Shown here in pieces: positions 44,348-52,343 of a stretch of 64,000 nucleotides of DNA (its first letter is position 1; every line of letters starts with the position of its first letter). The DNA is from a virus. Below the pieces are notes generated by a model. The model searched no databases and was not told the origin of the DNA. It worked only from the letters and a program-made list of their open reading frames with translations. Location of the stretch: positions 1-64,000 of the IMG/VR virus record IMGVR_UViG_3300047312_000028, one strand, 5' to 3'. Made by a program: the position numbers and the translations under genes.

Positions 44348-44872
44348 ATGGGCAATAACAACAAATTGTATTCTGAAATTTTCGATGAATTCGGCACGGA
44401 GACTACACGAGACGGCCGCTTGGGTGTCTTGCGCAAGTATCAAAACAACAAGTGGTTCACGGAGTTCTTGAACTATGCGTTCAACCCAAAGATTCGATTC
44501 GACATTCTCAAGGTGCCTAATTACAAGCCTGCCGTCGAGCCTGCGGGATTGAATTTCACATACCTCAACAATGAAATGCGTCGATTATACATTTTCATTG
44601 CTGGGCACCCAAAGCGCACCGCGAAGCTTGATGCCCGCAAAGAAGAGCGTATCTTGAACGCTTTGCTCGGATCACTTCACAAAGATGAAGCCGTCTTGTT
44701 GGTCAAGTTGTTTCAAAAGAACTTGGGAGTGAAGTATCTCACGGCTCGCTTAGTGAAAGAAGCATTCCCCTTCATGCCTTTTGAAGTCGCGCCGACAGAA
44801 GCAGAGTTAGAAGCAGCAAGTGCACCAGCGACGAAGGCGTCCAAGAGCGCAGGGGCAACACTAAAACTATAA
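44348..44872 (+). CDS. Unknown protein conserved near phage replication genes
   Basis: 174 aa: LYSEIFDEFGTETTRDGRL start, helical, ending in a low-complexity Ala/Lys tail. I recall similar proteins (DUF6433-like) in T4-like cyanophages; not certain. Confidence 0.55.
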   Translation: MGNNNKLYSEIFDEFGTETTRDGRLGVLRKYQNNKWFTEFLNYAFNPKIRFDILKVPNYKPAVEPAGLNFTYLNNEMRRLYIFIAGHPKRTAKLDARKEERILNALLGSLHKDEAVLLVKLFQKNLGVKYLTARLVKEAFPFMPFEVAPTEAELEAASAPATKASKSAGATLKL

Positions 44873-44883
44873 TATGGTGTGAT

Positions 44884-45651
44884 GTGACATTCGCTGTTAT
44901 TACTCCAACAATCGGAACGCCAGAGTTAGCAAAGTGCATTCAGTCTCTACAGGGACAGGATTGTACGCATTATATTGTGGTCGATGGCCAAGACTATGAA
45001 GAGGACGTGGATCAAATCGTTAATAGTTGTTATGGAAGCAAACTTTGTGCGCCTGTGGGATATAATATTCGATTTATTCGATTGGATGAGAATGTTGGCG
45101 AAGGATGGTACGGGCATCGTGCATTCGCCGCCGCTTCTTTTCTAGTAAACGAAGATGTATTGTGTTATCTTGATGAAGATAACTGGGTAGAGCCAAACTA
45201 CATCGAGGCGTTTAAGGGTGTACTAAATACAGGTAAGCGATGGGCGTATACCTTGCGAAAGATTGTGAACCCTGATGGTGAGTATGTCTGTGACGATAAC
45301 TGTGAAAGTCTCGGTCAATGGCCTGTGACATTTGACACGAATCGATATCATATAGACACAGGATGTTTTGCGGTCCCTCGTGAAGTGGCAGTGAAGATCG
45401 GGCATCATTGGTATGGCCAGTGGGGAGCAGATCGACAGTTCTTCGCGGCATTGAAAGATGAAGAGCCAAGTTTCGGTTGTACTACTCAACATACGCTCAA
45501 TTATCGCCTGGGTGGAAGCACCAGTCTTGCTACCCGTGAAATGTTTTTGCAGGGCAATAAGATCACGACCGAAGTCTACGGGAGAGACTACCCTTGGCAT
45601 ACACAACGAGAAAGAAAATCAACAATAATAACGTACAAAACAAGCCCCTAG
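44884..45651 (+). CDS. Family 2-type glycosyltransferase
   Basis: 255 aa with GTG start. FAVITPTIGTPELAKCIQSL, YIVVDGQD and YLDEDNWVEPNY match a GT-A fold with a D-x-D-type metal site. Target (DNA, host glycan or virion) unknown. Its end lies close upstream of the ClpP gene. Confidence 0.7.
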   Translation: MTFAVITPTIGTPELAKCIQSLQGQDCTHYIVVDGQDYEEDVDQIVNSCYGSKLCAPVGYNIRFIRLDENVGEGWYGHRAFAAASFLVNEDVLCYLDEDNWVEPNYIEAFKGVLNTGKRWAYTLRKIVNPDGEYVCDDNCESLGQWPVTFDTNRYHIDTGCFAVPREVAVKIGHHWYGQWGADRQFFAALKDEEPSFGCTTQHTLNYRLGGSTSLATREMFLQGNKITTEVYGRDYPWHTQRERKSTIITYKTSP

Positions 45652-45668
45652 AACAAGAAGCTGTGATT

Positions 45669-46238
45669 ATGATGCAGGATTCACTCCCTGATATTGAACT
45701 AGTCAACGTCGGTCTATTGAATCACCATAAACATTTTCTTGTTGGTGAGATCAATTATGAAACCATCGCCAAAGCGATTCAGTGGATCATTTACGAACAC
45801 ACACAAACAGAGAAGATTCCTCATTTGACATTGTATATCAACTCAGGCGGTGGCGATTTGTACAATGCGTTCGCGCTTATTGATATCATGCACTCTTCAA
45901 AGATCCCGGTGTACACCGTAGGGATGGGAAACATCATGTCAGCAGCCGCACTTGTATTTGCTTGCGGTGCCAAAGGCCATCGATACGTGGCTAAGCACAC
46001 GGGTATCATGATGCACCAGTTCTACTCAGACATGGAAGGCAAAGAACACGAATTGGTGGCCGCGATGAAAGAATTAGAGTTTTGCCGAGAACGTGTCTCC
46101 GATCTGTTAATAAATTATTGTGGTCTCAGTGAAAAGATCGTGAAGGAACGATTGCTCCAACCTTCTGATGCCTGGCTGACCGCAGAAGATGCAATCAAGA
46201 TGAAGTTAGCCGATAAGGTATTTACTAACATCCTTTAA
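45669..46238 (+). CDS. ClpP-like serine protease
   Basis: 189 aa from ATG 45669; the frame is open further upstream but conserved sequence starts here. YINSGGGDLYNAFALID, GNIMSAAALV (Ser), MMHQF (His) and a downstream SDAWLTAEDA (Asp) form the ClpP triad and layout. In phages ClpP-type proteases may mature virion proteins or degrade host targets. Confidence 0.85.
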   Translation: MMQDSLPDIELVNVGLLNHHKHFLVGEINYETIAKAIQWIIYEHTQTEKIPHLTLYINSGGGDLYNAFALIDIMHSSKIPVYTVGMGNIMSAAALVFACGAKGHRYVAKHTGIMMHQFYSDMEGKEHELVAAMKELEFCRERVSDLLINYCGLSEKIVKERLLQPSDAWLTAEDAIKMKLADKVFTNIL

Positions 46239-46245
46239 GGAGGAT

Positions 46246-46419
46246 ATGACCGTCATGTTTATGTCTAGACACTTGGAAAAGCCAAGACTGAAGACGAAGT
46301 TTAGGAAGCAGGCAGAGGAAGAAGTCGTAGAGAAGCAGAAAAAGAAACTGAGTGAGAAAAAGAAGAAAACCAGTCGACCTGGGTTCGACATGTGGGAGGA
46401 TGAAGCCAATGGATGTTAA
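46246..46419 (+). CDS. Small basic helical protein
   Basis: 57 aa, Lys-rich helix (EKQKKKLSEKKKKTS). AAGGAGG 4 nt before the ATG. Overlaps the next gene. Confidence 0.55.
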   Translation: MTVMFMSRHLEKPRLKTKFRKQAEEEVVEKQKKKLSEKKKKTSRPGFDMWEDEANGC

Positions 46420-46603
46420 TGATCTAGTGAGACAGATTCAAGAAGCAGAAGAACGTCTACGCAATGCGCTCAACGCCCGCTATCGTTCAGAAGAGAACGT
46501 ACAGGTTGAGGAGCAACGCTTGAGTGCTCTACAGCGCCGTCTACATAAGTTTCAAGCAGTCTCAGAACAAAACACGGATCCTAGACAATTGCTGAACGGA
46601 TAA
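46409..46603 (+). CDS. Small coiled-coil protein
   Basis: 64 aa; helical with VRQIQEAEERLRNAL. GGGAGG lies 9 nt before the ATG. Confidence 0.55.
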   Translation: MDVNDLVRQIQEAEERLRNALNARYRSEENVQVEEQRLSALQRRLHKFQAVSEQNTDPRQLLNG

Positions 46604-46605
46604 TC

Positions 46606-46848
46606 ATGCCTACCATCGTCGATTGTCTCGGGCTCGAATGCCCGATGCCTATAATCAAGATTCGCCTGGCGCTCAATATCTTGAAGAAAGATGATATCCT
46701 GCATATCTATGCTGATGATCTTGTTTTTCAGAGCGAATTCCACAGGTTTTGTGTGTTAGCGAATCTTGAGCTATTGACTACCAAGATTCAGTTCGATTCC
46801 GAGACAGATGAACCGTATCGATTCTACGAAGTTAAGGTAATTGCCTAA
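46606..46848 (+). CDS. tusA: TusA/SirA-like sulfur carrier protein
   Basis: 80 aa, typical size. VDCLGLECPMPIIKIRLAL has the CPxP motif with the persulfide-carrying Cys12, then one beta-alpha-beta-beta unit. TusA passes sulfur to tRNA wobble-uridine thiolation or to sulfur metabolism. With a phage tRNA set, tRNA thiolation is the simplest guess. Confidence 0.8.
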   Translation: MPTIVDCLGLECPMPIIKIRLALNILKKDDILHIYADDLVFQSEFHRFCVLANLELLTTKIQFDSETDEPYRFYEVKVIA

Positions 46849-46883
46849 TATAATCAATGACTTACCCCTGCCTGAATAACGCT

Positions 46884-46911
46884 TGACTTTCGGTCTACAC
46901 CCTGTTACTAT
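46884..46911 (+). promoter_or_regulatory. Sigma70-like promoter with ATG at the predicted transcript start
   Basis: TTGACT, 16-nt spacer, TACTAT; ATG 46918 follows after 6 nt. Confidence 0.7.
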
Positions 46912-46917
46912 CAAGAC

Positions 46918-47427
46918 ATGACGAATCAAACACACATAGTTGAAAAAGCAAGAATCTTCGCACGGGCAGCACATGCGGGTGTCGGACAATTGCGCAAATA
47001 TACGAATGAACCATATATTGTTCATCCGATGGAAGTCGCGTCGCTTGTCGGCACAGTCACTCACACTGATGCAATGATAGCTGCGGCACTCTTACATGAC
47101 GTGATAGAAGACACGTATGTTACTCAAGGCGTTCTGAATGAAGAGTTTGGCCATGAGATAACAGAGTTAGTCATGTGGCTCACGAAAATCAGCAAGCCGC
47201 AAGACGGCGTTCGAGCAGTCAGAAAAGAAATGGACCGTAAGTTTTTGGCGAAAGCGCCGGCAGAAGCACAGACGATTAAGTTAGCTGATATCGTGTCTAA
47301 TACTTCATCGATTGTTCAACACGATCCTGTATTTGCAATAATCTATCTAAAAGAAATGGCATTGCTTCTTGATGTACTCACGAAAGGCGACAAGTCACTG
47401 TGGCAACGCGCATATAGGCAATTATGA
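46918..47427 (+). CDS. HD-domain alarmone hydrolase-like protein (SpoT/MESH1 type)
   Basis: 169 aa. ARAAHAGVGQLRKY, EPYIVHPMEVA, AALLHDVIEDT and a late D in KLADIVSN follow the order of the SpoT (p)ppGpp-hydrolase HD domain, with no synthetase domain. It could lower ppGpp during infection. Predicted leaderless message. Confidence 0.75.
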   Translation: MTNQTHIVEKARIFARAAHAGVGQLRKYTNEPYIVHPMEVASLVGTVTHTDAMIAAALLHDVIEDTYVTQGVLNEEFGHEITELVMWLTKISKPQDGVRAVRKEMDRKFLAKAPAEAQTIKLADIVSNTSSIVQHDPVFAIIYLKEMALLLDVLTKGDKSLWQRAYRQL

Positions 47428-47606
47428 GCACTAGACCTGGCTACATAACAAAGTGCACCGATTGCAGTCTTATACTCTCAATGGGGTCCAAGCGTTTGCA
47501 TTCAGCGAACTTTTCAAGTGATCCTAACGTGTCGCACAAGAAGCGCACCAAATACATTACATACGCGCATTGTGATCTGTGCATTGAAAAATATAACAAG
47601 GAGTAA
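47424..47606 (+). CDS. Small zinc-ribbon-like protein
   Basis: 60 aa: CTDCS and CDLCIEK pairs. ATGA overlap with the HD gene. Confidence 0.6.
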   Translation: MSTRPGYITKCTDCSLILSMGSKRLHSANFSSDPNVSHKKRTKYITYAHCDLCIEKYNKE

Positions 47607-47609
47607 ATT

Positions 47610-47861
47610 ATGTGGATATTATTTGTCATAATTCCTCCCGCCATCTTCGCTCTCGGTTGGTACTTGGGCGCACGAGAGGAACGAAAGTATGGTCGAGCCG
47701 CTGCACAACTACAGATGCAGAAAGAAATGGCTGAAGAGGCATTAGAAGAAGAAAACGATCAACAATTCAAACAGTGGATCGGACGCTACAAGGATCAAGC
47801 AATAGATCGATGGTTGAACAAAGAGATTCAGTCAATGAGACTCGAAAAGTATAACGTATAG
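47610..47861 (+). CDS. Membrane-anchored helical protein
   Basis: 83 aa; N-terminal transmembrane helix (about 2-20), then a charged helix. CAAGGAG upstream. Confidence 0.6.
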   Translation: MWILFVIIPPAIFALGWYLGAREERKYGRAAAQLQMQKEMAEEALEEENDQQFKQWIGRYKDQAIDRWLNKEIQSMRLEKYNV

Positions 47862-47868
47862 GAGCGGC

Positions 47869-48024
47869 ATGGCACCCAAAAAGACTCCAGTAGAAGTCGA
47901 AGAAGTAGAGTTGCTTGATGAAGGGGAAGACCTGGATCGACTCTACAAGATATTCGACGTGACAGACAACGACGATATCAATGGCATCGTCGATGGTTCA
48001 ATTGGCGAAGACTTCGAGGATTAA
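47869..48024 (+). CDS. Small acidic protein
   Basis: 51 aa, strongly acidic after a short basic start; could mimic DNA or bind basic proteins (speculative). AGGAGCGGC upstream. Confidence 0.55.
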   Translation: MAPKKTPVEVEEVELLDEGEDLDRLYKIFDVTDNDDINGIVDGSIGEDFED

Positions 48025-48053
48025 CTCGCAGTCAAATGTGAAGGGAGTTTATT

Positions 48054-48254
48054 ATGGGACAGCAAGGTACCCGTGCAGTCTTGGGTTCGTGGCTTTCGAC
48101 GGTCAAGCGAATGACGTATACAAAGTACTCACATCTGCCGACGGCGCAAAAGCTGGAGATCATGAAAGAGTACAATCAACGAGGAAAGAAGGAAGTACGT
48201 GTCCCTGGACAAAGCGATCCAACACAAGAAGGAACAACGCCAACCGTATCGTAA
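48054..48254 (+). CDS. Unknown small basic protein
   Basis: 66 aa; AAGGGAG upstream of ATG 48054. Overlaps the next gene in another frame. Confidence 0.5.
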   Translation: MGQQGTRAVLGSWLSTVKRMTYTKYSHLPTAQKLEIMKEYNQRGKKEVRVPGQSDPTQEGTTPTVS

Positions 48255-48387
48255 GTCGAAACGGTGGGACACAAGCTGTCGTAATCACGGTGGATGCCCA
48301 TGGTGTCAGAGTAATAGAAAACATCACGAACACAAAGCAGAATTATCTGCACAAGAAAGAGGTGCGACCGATGAGCCTGTTGAATAA
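48199..48387 (+). CDS. Small HNH/zinc-knuckle-like protein, GTG start
   Basis: 62 aa: HKKEQRQPYRKSKRWDTSC then GGCPWCQSNRKH. The CPWC knuckle and basic residues are seen in small phage Zn proteins. Overlaps both neighbours. Confidence 0.5.
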   Translation: MSLDKAIQHKKEQRQPYRKSKRWDTSCRNHGGCPWCQSNRKHHEHKAELSAQERGATDEPVE

Positions 48388-48580
48388 GGAGCTTCTGGCG
48401 CCGCGAGAAATCACTGCCAAAGAAGTGACTGATTTGGTAGATGAATTCGTGCAAGCAGGCGGGAAGATCAAAGTCTATCCATCGAGTTCTGCATTGAATT
48501 TTCGAGCAGATGCGGTGGGAGACACAGATGCGGAGAAAGCTACCAAATTGCGCAGACCTCGCAAGGCGCGTAAGAAGTAG
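48371..48580 (+). CDS. Unknown small protein
   Basis: 69 aa from ATG 48371. Helical, ending in RRPRKARKK. Followed by a strong promoter. Confidence 0.55.
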   Translation: MSLLNKELLAPREITAKEVTDLVDEFVQAGGKIKVYPSSSALNFRADAVGDTDAEKATKLRRPRKARKK

Positions 48581-48609
48581 TTGACATTCATACCCGATTG
48601 TGTTATACT
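48581..48609 (+). promoter_or_regulatory. Sigma70-like promoter
   Basis: TTGACA, 17-nt spacer, TATACT, close to perfect consensus. Drives the gene at 48645, which has its own GGGAGG site. Confidence 0.85.
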
Positions 48610-48644
48610 GTCGGCGTATGATCCTATAATATGGGAGGTTCTTT

Positions 48645-48959
48645 ATGGCTCGTGGATTGAGTAAGCAGCCAAGACAAGCTGAAAAGCTTCTCTTGATTTT
48701 GTTGGATGGGCACGAAGCAGGTCTTCAAGAGATTGAGACTACGCTTGGTGGGTTGATTGAAGTTTATCGACTCTCAACCTATCTGTGGAATCTCAAAAAG
48801 TGGGGCGCCGACATTCGTAAGGTGAAAGCTGGCCGTAAGGTCGTAGGCATTCAACTTTTGAATACAGACGCGATGGCAACATACGCGCAGACCCGCGGCC
48901 TTCTTGCCGCGCAACCAACGCAGTTGAAGCCTGAAGACTTGATGGTGGCGACCGCATAG
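48645..48959 (+). CDS. Unknown winged-helix-like protein
   Basis: 104 aa; basic N-terminus, then LLLILLDGHEAGLQEIE and LWNLKKWGADIRKVKAGRKVVGI, a pattern like a small winged helix with a beta-wing. Possibly a DNA-binding regulator. Confidence 0.55.
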   Translation: MARGLSKQPRQAEKLLLILLDGHEAGLQEIETTLGGLIEVYRLSTYLWNLKKWGADIRKVKAGRKVVGIQLLNTDAMATYAQTRGLLAAQPTQLKPEDLMVATA

Positions 48960-48962
48960 TTC

Positions 48963-49038
48963 TCGCACACAACCGCCTATAAGCGGACATGATCTGAGTA
49001 ACTATGGCGATCCCATAATGCTGAGTATCGTGTGCGGG
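48963..49038 (+). ncRNA. Candidate tRNA-sized structured RNA
   Basis: 76 nt closed by CTCGCACAC/GTGTGCGGG (9 bp with one wobble), with CCGC-6 nt-GCGG and ATGG-5 nt-CCAT inside. Directly after the previous stop codon. Confidence 0.45.
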
Positions 49039-49053
49039 TTCAGTTTCTTTGAG

Positions 49054-49176
49054 GGTGGAGTCTTGTGGGGGTGTCTATATATTATATAATATGGCACGTA
49101 GTAAAAATGTTTCAGTAGCAATGTCACTGTACCGTTCTTTTAGGTTTTTTCGACATTGCCCACAAGACTGTCCACC
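49054..49176 (+). repeat. Long imperfect inverted repeat
   Basis: GGTGGAGTCTTGTGGG (49054-49069) is inverted at 49159-49176 with a 2-nt bulge; the 89-nt spacer is AT-rich. It ends just before the ribosome site of the metallophosphoesterase. Could be a MITE-like remnant or a long RNA hairpin. Confidence 0.55.
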
Positions 49177-49191
49177 TTCAAGGAGAATATT

Positions 49192-49839
49192 TTGCGTATC
49201 GTAGCTCTCAGTGATACTCATGGCTTCCACAAAAATCTTACCGTGCCAGATGGCGAACTGTTGATTCATGCAGGTGACTTTGCGATGCGAGCCAAGAAGC
49301 CGCATGTCGTAGAGTTTGCTGAATGGTTCAAATCTCTCCCTCACCCATATAAGATCATTGTACCTGGCAATCATGACTGTTATCTTGATGGTCATAATTA
49401 TTGGGGACATGAACTGTTCGCGCCTGCGATCTACCTGGATCATGAATACTGTGAAGTCATGGGTCTGAAGATTTTCGGGTCGCCGTACTCTTCATCGATC
49501 TACGAACCTTCAATGTGGTCGTTTGATTACCCACGAGAAGGATTCCGTTCAAAAGAACTGTGGGATTCGATCACCGGTAAGCTTGACATTCTTATCACGC
49601 ACGGACCGCCATACGGCATCTTGGATCTTGTCGAGAACGCGCACGTAGGGGAAGATCCGCATGTCGGCGATTTGAACTTACTCTATGCCGTCGAACGAAG
49701 TGCACCCATGATTCATCTATTTGGTCATATCCATGAGTGCTATGGAACGACTGACAACGAACGCACGAAGTTTTACAACATATCGGTATGCAACTTACAA
49801 TACAAGCCAGTCAACCCTATCACGGTGATTGATCTATGA
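49192..49839 (+). CDS. Calcineurin-like metallophosphoesterase, TTG start
   Basis: 215 aa from TTG 49192, chosen because AAGGAG lies 7 nt upstream. RIVALSDTHGFH, HAGDF, PGNHDCYL, ITHGPP and LFGHIHE are the family's five metal motifs in order. Substrate unknown. Confidence 0.85.
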   Translation: MRIVALSDTHGFHKNLTVPDGELLIHAGDFAMRAKKPHVVEFAEWFKSLPHPYKIIVPGNHDCYLDGHNYWGHELFAPAIYLDHEYCEVMGLKIFGSPYSSSIYEPSMWSFDYPREGFRSKELWDSITGKLDILITHGPPYGILDLVENAHVGEDPHVGDLNLLYAVERSAPMIHLFGHIHECYGTTDNERTKFYNISVCNLQYKPVNPITVIDL

Positions 49840-50192
49840 GCTTGCTAGATGACGCGCTTGATCGTCAATTGAAGAAGTTGTTTCCGGAGCGATTCGCGCC
49901 TGTTCCGGCTCCCGTCAAGAAGAAGTCGGCGCCGATGAATCATGTCAATCGACAGATTCATCTTGAGTATCAGGAGGGAACTTCTGATAAAGTATATAAC
50001 GTGATTTTGATGGCGGTTGGAACTGATGCGCAGGGCCTATCCGTCTTCGCAGTAAATTTTGAGTATGGTCGAAGAGGGTACACTCTACAAAAAGGCACAA
50101 AGACAAATACTCCTCTTAACTTTGCTGATGCTCTATTTGTCTACAACAAACTTGTGAATGATAAGATGGCGAAGGGTTACGTAGAAAATTAA
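49836..50192 (+). CDS. WGR-domain protein
   Basis: 118 aa. After a basic, Pro-rich start, RQIHLEYQEGTSDKVYNVIL, VNFEYGRRG and a helical end match WGR domains, which bind nucleic acids in PARPs and some ligases. The phage ligase has a similar N-terminal region. Confidence 0.7.
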   Translation: MSLLDDALDRQLKKLFPERFAPVPAPVKKKSAPMNHVNRQIHLEYQEGTSDKVYNVILMAVGTDAQGLSVFAVNFEYGRRGYTLQKGTKTNTPLNFADALFVYNKLVNDKMAKGYVEN

Positions 50193-50201
50193 GGAGATAC
50201 T

Positions 50202-50348
50202 ATGCCACGATATACAGTTGAGAACACAGAAACGAAAGTTGTGAGTGATCTTCCTCTTATGTCATGGAACGACTTTCAAACGTTCCTCTCTGATAATCCC
50301 ACCTATGCGCAAGTCTTGACCGTCCCTGGTTTCGTGAAGGTGAAGTAA
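50202..50348 (+). CDS. Unknown small protein
   Basis: 48 aa: PRYTVENTETKVVSDLPLMSW, related in layout to the N-terminus of the next gene. AAGGAG upstream; TAATG overlap. Confidence 0.55.
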   Translation: MPRYTVENTETKVVSDLPLMSWNDFQTFLSDNPTYAQVLTVPGFVKVK

Positions 50349-50608
50349 TGCCAAATTATGACATTCTCCACAAACCAACGGGGGAAATCACAGAACGCTT
50401 CATGCTCATTGCAGAGATGGAGAAGTTCATTGCTGAGAACCCCGATTATGAAATCACATTCCTCAAGATGCAAGTCGGCGACCCGGTGATTCTCGGCGTT
50501 CAGCGTCCTCCGTCAGACTTCGTGAACCATATCATTGCGCCTATCGAGAAACACTACTTCGGCCATCGCCGTGAATCAAAATTCTCCGAAAAGAAACAAC
50601 AGGTATAA
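50348..50608 (+). CDS. Unknown small phage protein
   Basis: 86 aa: MPNYDILHKPTGEITERFM start, a common small phage protein pattern. Overlaps the nuclease gene by 1 nt. Confidence 0.6.
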   Translation: MPNYDILHKPTGEITERFMLIAEMEKFIAENPDYEITFLKMQVGDPVILGVQRPPSDFVNHIIAPIEKHYFGHRRESKFSEKKQQV

Positions 50609-51291
50609 TGGAATTCAAATATGAAAAGGTGCCAGGACTTGATTATCAACTTCCAGTAGTCACAACGTCTGATGGTCGTTATTATGAGACCCCAGGCGGC
50701 AGGCGGTATCCTTCTGCTAGCACAATCTCCGGTCTTATCAATCGCAAAGTCATAGAGAGGTGGCGTCAACGAGTTGGCACAGAAGTCGCCGACAAGAAGA
50801 CGAAACGGGGTGCCGACCGAGGTACCTACGTCCACTTGCTCTGTGAAAAGTATCTCCTTGGTACCATGACTCTGCAAGAGAAACTAGGTATGTTGCCATC
50901 CATGAAGGAGTTATTCCTTCAGCTTCGTGGAGCGTTTGATGCTCATATCAGCACCGTCTATTGTATCGAGCAGGCGTTATATTCAGATCGTCTACGAATC
51001 GCCGGGCGAACAGACGGCGTGGTCTTATGGGATGGAGAAATCGCTATCCTCGACGTAAAGACCGCTGGGTATGTTAAGCCTGAGTCATGGGTTCTCAACT
51101 ATTTTGTGCAGACAGCAGCTTATGCTGAGATGTACGAAGAACGCACAGGTATCAAAATCAACAAGTTAGTGTTAGCGACAGCGGTAGAAGATTCGGCTAT
51201 ACCATGTATCTACGTGAAGGAGAAGGGTGCTTATTTGCCGGCGCTCAACGATTGTATTGCAGAATTCTATGCTGAACAGGAGGCGAAATGA
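50608..51291 (+). CDS. PD-(D/E)XK nuclease (Cas4/RecB-like)
   Basis: 227 aa. GRTDGVVLWDGEIAILDVKT has the core D...D-x-K, followed by the QTAAYA motif of RecB/Cas4-like exonucleases. Likely in DNA processing or recombination. Confidence 0.75.
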   Translation: MEFKYEKVPGLDYQLPVVTTSDGRYYETPGGRRYPSASTISGLINRKVIERWRQRVGTEVADKKTKRGADRGTYVHLLCEKYLLGTMTLQEKLGMLPSMKELFLQLRGAFDAHISTVYCIEQALYSDRLRIAGRTDGVVLWDGEIAILDVKTAGYVKPESWVLNYFVQTAAYAEMYEERTGIKINKLVLATAVEDSAIPCIYVKEKGAYLPALNDCIAEFYAEQEAK

Positions 51292-51842
51292 AGATCACCC
51301 TTTTAACTTCAGTTCTGACATTTATCATTTTGCTGAGTTTCCCTTTGGGACAAGAAGATGCACAACTCGTGGATCTTTCACGGACTCAGTTTGTGGAACG
51401 TAACTTTCAAGTCGTAAAGAACCTGAAAGAAGAACGATGCCTGACCGAAGCGATTTATTACGAAGCCGGGAACCAGGGAGAGCTTGGTAAAGAAGCTGTG
51501 GCACTAGTCGTACTCAACCGAGTTGGTGCACCCAAGCGACCCAAGACGATCTGTGGTGTAGTCAGTCAAGCTCATGTTGTCCAAGATGTAAAAATCTGCC
51601 AGTTCTCATTTTGGTGTGAGACGAAGCGTAAGCCGGTCCCTGAGGTGTGGAAAGAATCTCAAAAAATTGCACAACGAGTCTTGCAAAATTATTGGAAACG
51701 TGATATACTTTCAAAATACGATAAGGCTGTGTATTTTCACGCTGATTATGTGAAACCTCAGTGGCGAAAACATAAAGTCTATCTTGGTAAGATCGACAAA
51801 CATTTATTTTATGGGGAGAAGGAAACATGTCAAACGCAGTAA
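51288..51842 (+). CDS. SleB-like cell wall hydrolase (Hydrolase_2)
   Basis: 184 aa. N-terminal hydrophobic segment (about 4-20), then CLTEAIYYEAGNQGELGK and VALVVLNRV, the catalytic Glu region of SleB/CwlJ-type hydrolases. Candidate endolysin with a signal-anchor. The gp5 homologue lacks lysozyme. Confidence 0.8.
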   Translation: MKITLLTSVLTFIILLSFPLGQEDAQLVDLSRTQFVERNFQVVKNLKEERCLTEAIYYEAGNQGELGKEAVALVVLNRVGAPKRPKTICGVVSQAHVVQDVKICQFSFWCETKRKPVPEVWKESQKIAQRVLQNYWKRDILSKYDKAVYFHADYVKPQWRKHKVYLGKIDKHLFYGEKETCQTQ

Positions 51843-52102
51843 AGGTTGTGAACGTGGAGAACTTGACGACCGAGCAACGTGCCCGTTTGGTGGCCGCATT
51901 GAAGGAAATGTCGAATTCATTTGCTCGTGCGCAAGGTGAGCGTGAGTTTATCCGTGAAGCCAGCAAGAAGATTGCTGATGACTTGAAGCTTCCCAAGAAG
52001 CTGGTCAGCAAGCTTGCCAGCGTCTACAACAAGCAGAACTTTGACGAAGAAGTTCTTGCACATGAACAGTTCGAGAAGTTGTACAAAGCCGTTGTGAAGT
52101 AA
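51827..52102 (+). CDS. Unknown helical protein
   Basis: 91 aa, helical and Lys-rich. Its start overlaps the hydrolase end by 16 nt. Lies upstream of the gp33-like gene in the late-control and replication cluster. Confidence 0.6.
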   Translation: MSNAVKVVNVENLTTEQRARLVAALKEMSNSFARAQGEREFIREASKKIADDLKLPKKLVSKLASVYNKQNFDEEVLAHEQFEKLYKAVVK

Positions 52103-52103
52103 C

Positions 52104-52337
52104 ATGCCAACAAAAGAAGAAGTCAATAACTTCAGCTTGATGCTTCGTGAATACTCACAACATAAGAAGCTGAGTCTGTGGGACGGTCTCGTGCATTATT
52201 GTAGTGAACATGGGATGGAATCTGAAGTTGCAGCTTCACTGTTGAACAAGGCGGTACTTGCCGATCTGACCGTAGAAATTCAAGACTTGAATTTGCTCAA
52301 GAAGCGAGGACGAAAGTCAGGACGACTGCCGATCTAG
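52104..52337 (+). CDS. 33: gp33-like late-transcription coactivator
   Basis: 77 aa (T4: 112). KEEVNNFSLMLREYSQHKKL, AASLLNKAV and a C-terminal RKSGRLPI resemble the gp33-type proteins of T4-like cyanophages, which bridge sigma, clamp and polymerase at late promoters. The CATAAATA boxes fit such a system. Confidence 0.65.
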   Translation: MPTKEEVNNFSLMLREYSQHKKLSLWDGLVHYCSEHGMESEVAASLLNKAVLADLTVEIQDLNLLKKRGRKSGRLPI

Positions 52338-52343
52338 GAGTTT

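Noticed and set aside
47981-48370. Upstream extension of the frame that contains the gene at 48371
   Set aside because: It overlaps two genes in other frames that have their own ribosome sites; the conserved-looking part starts at 48371.
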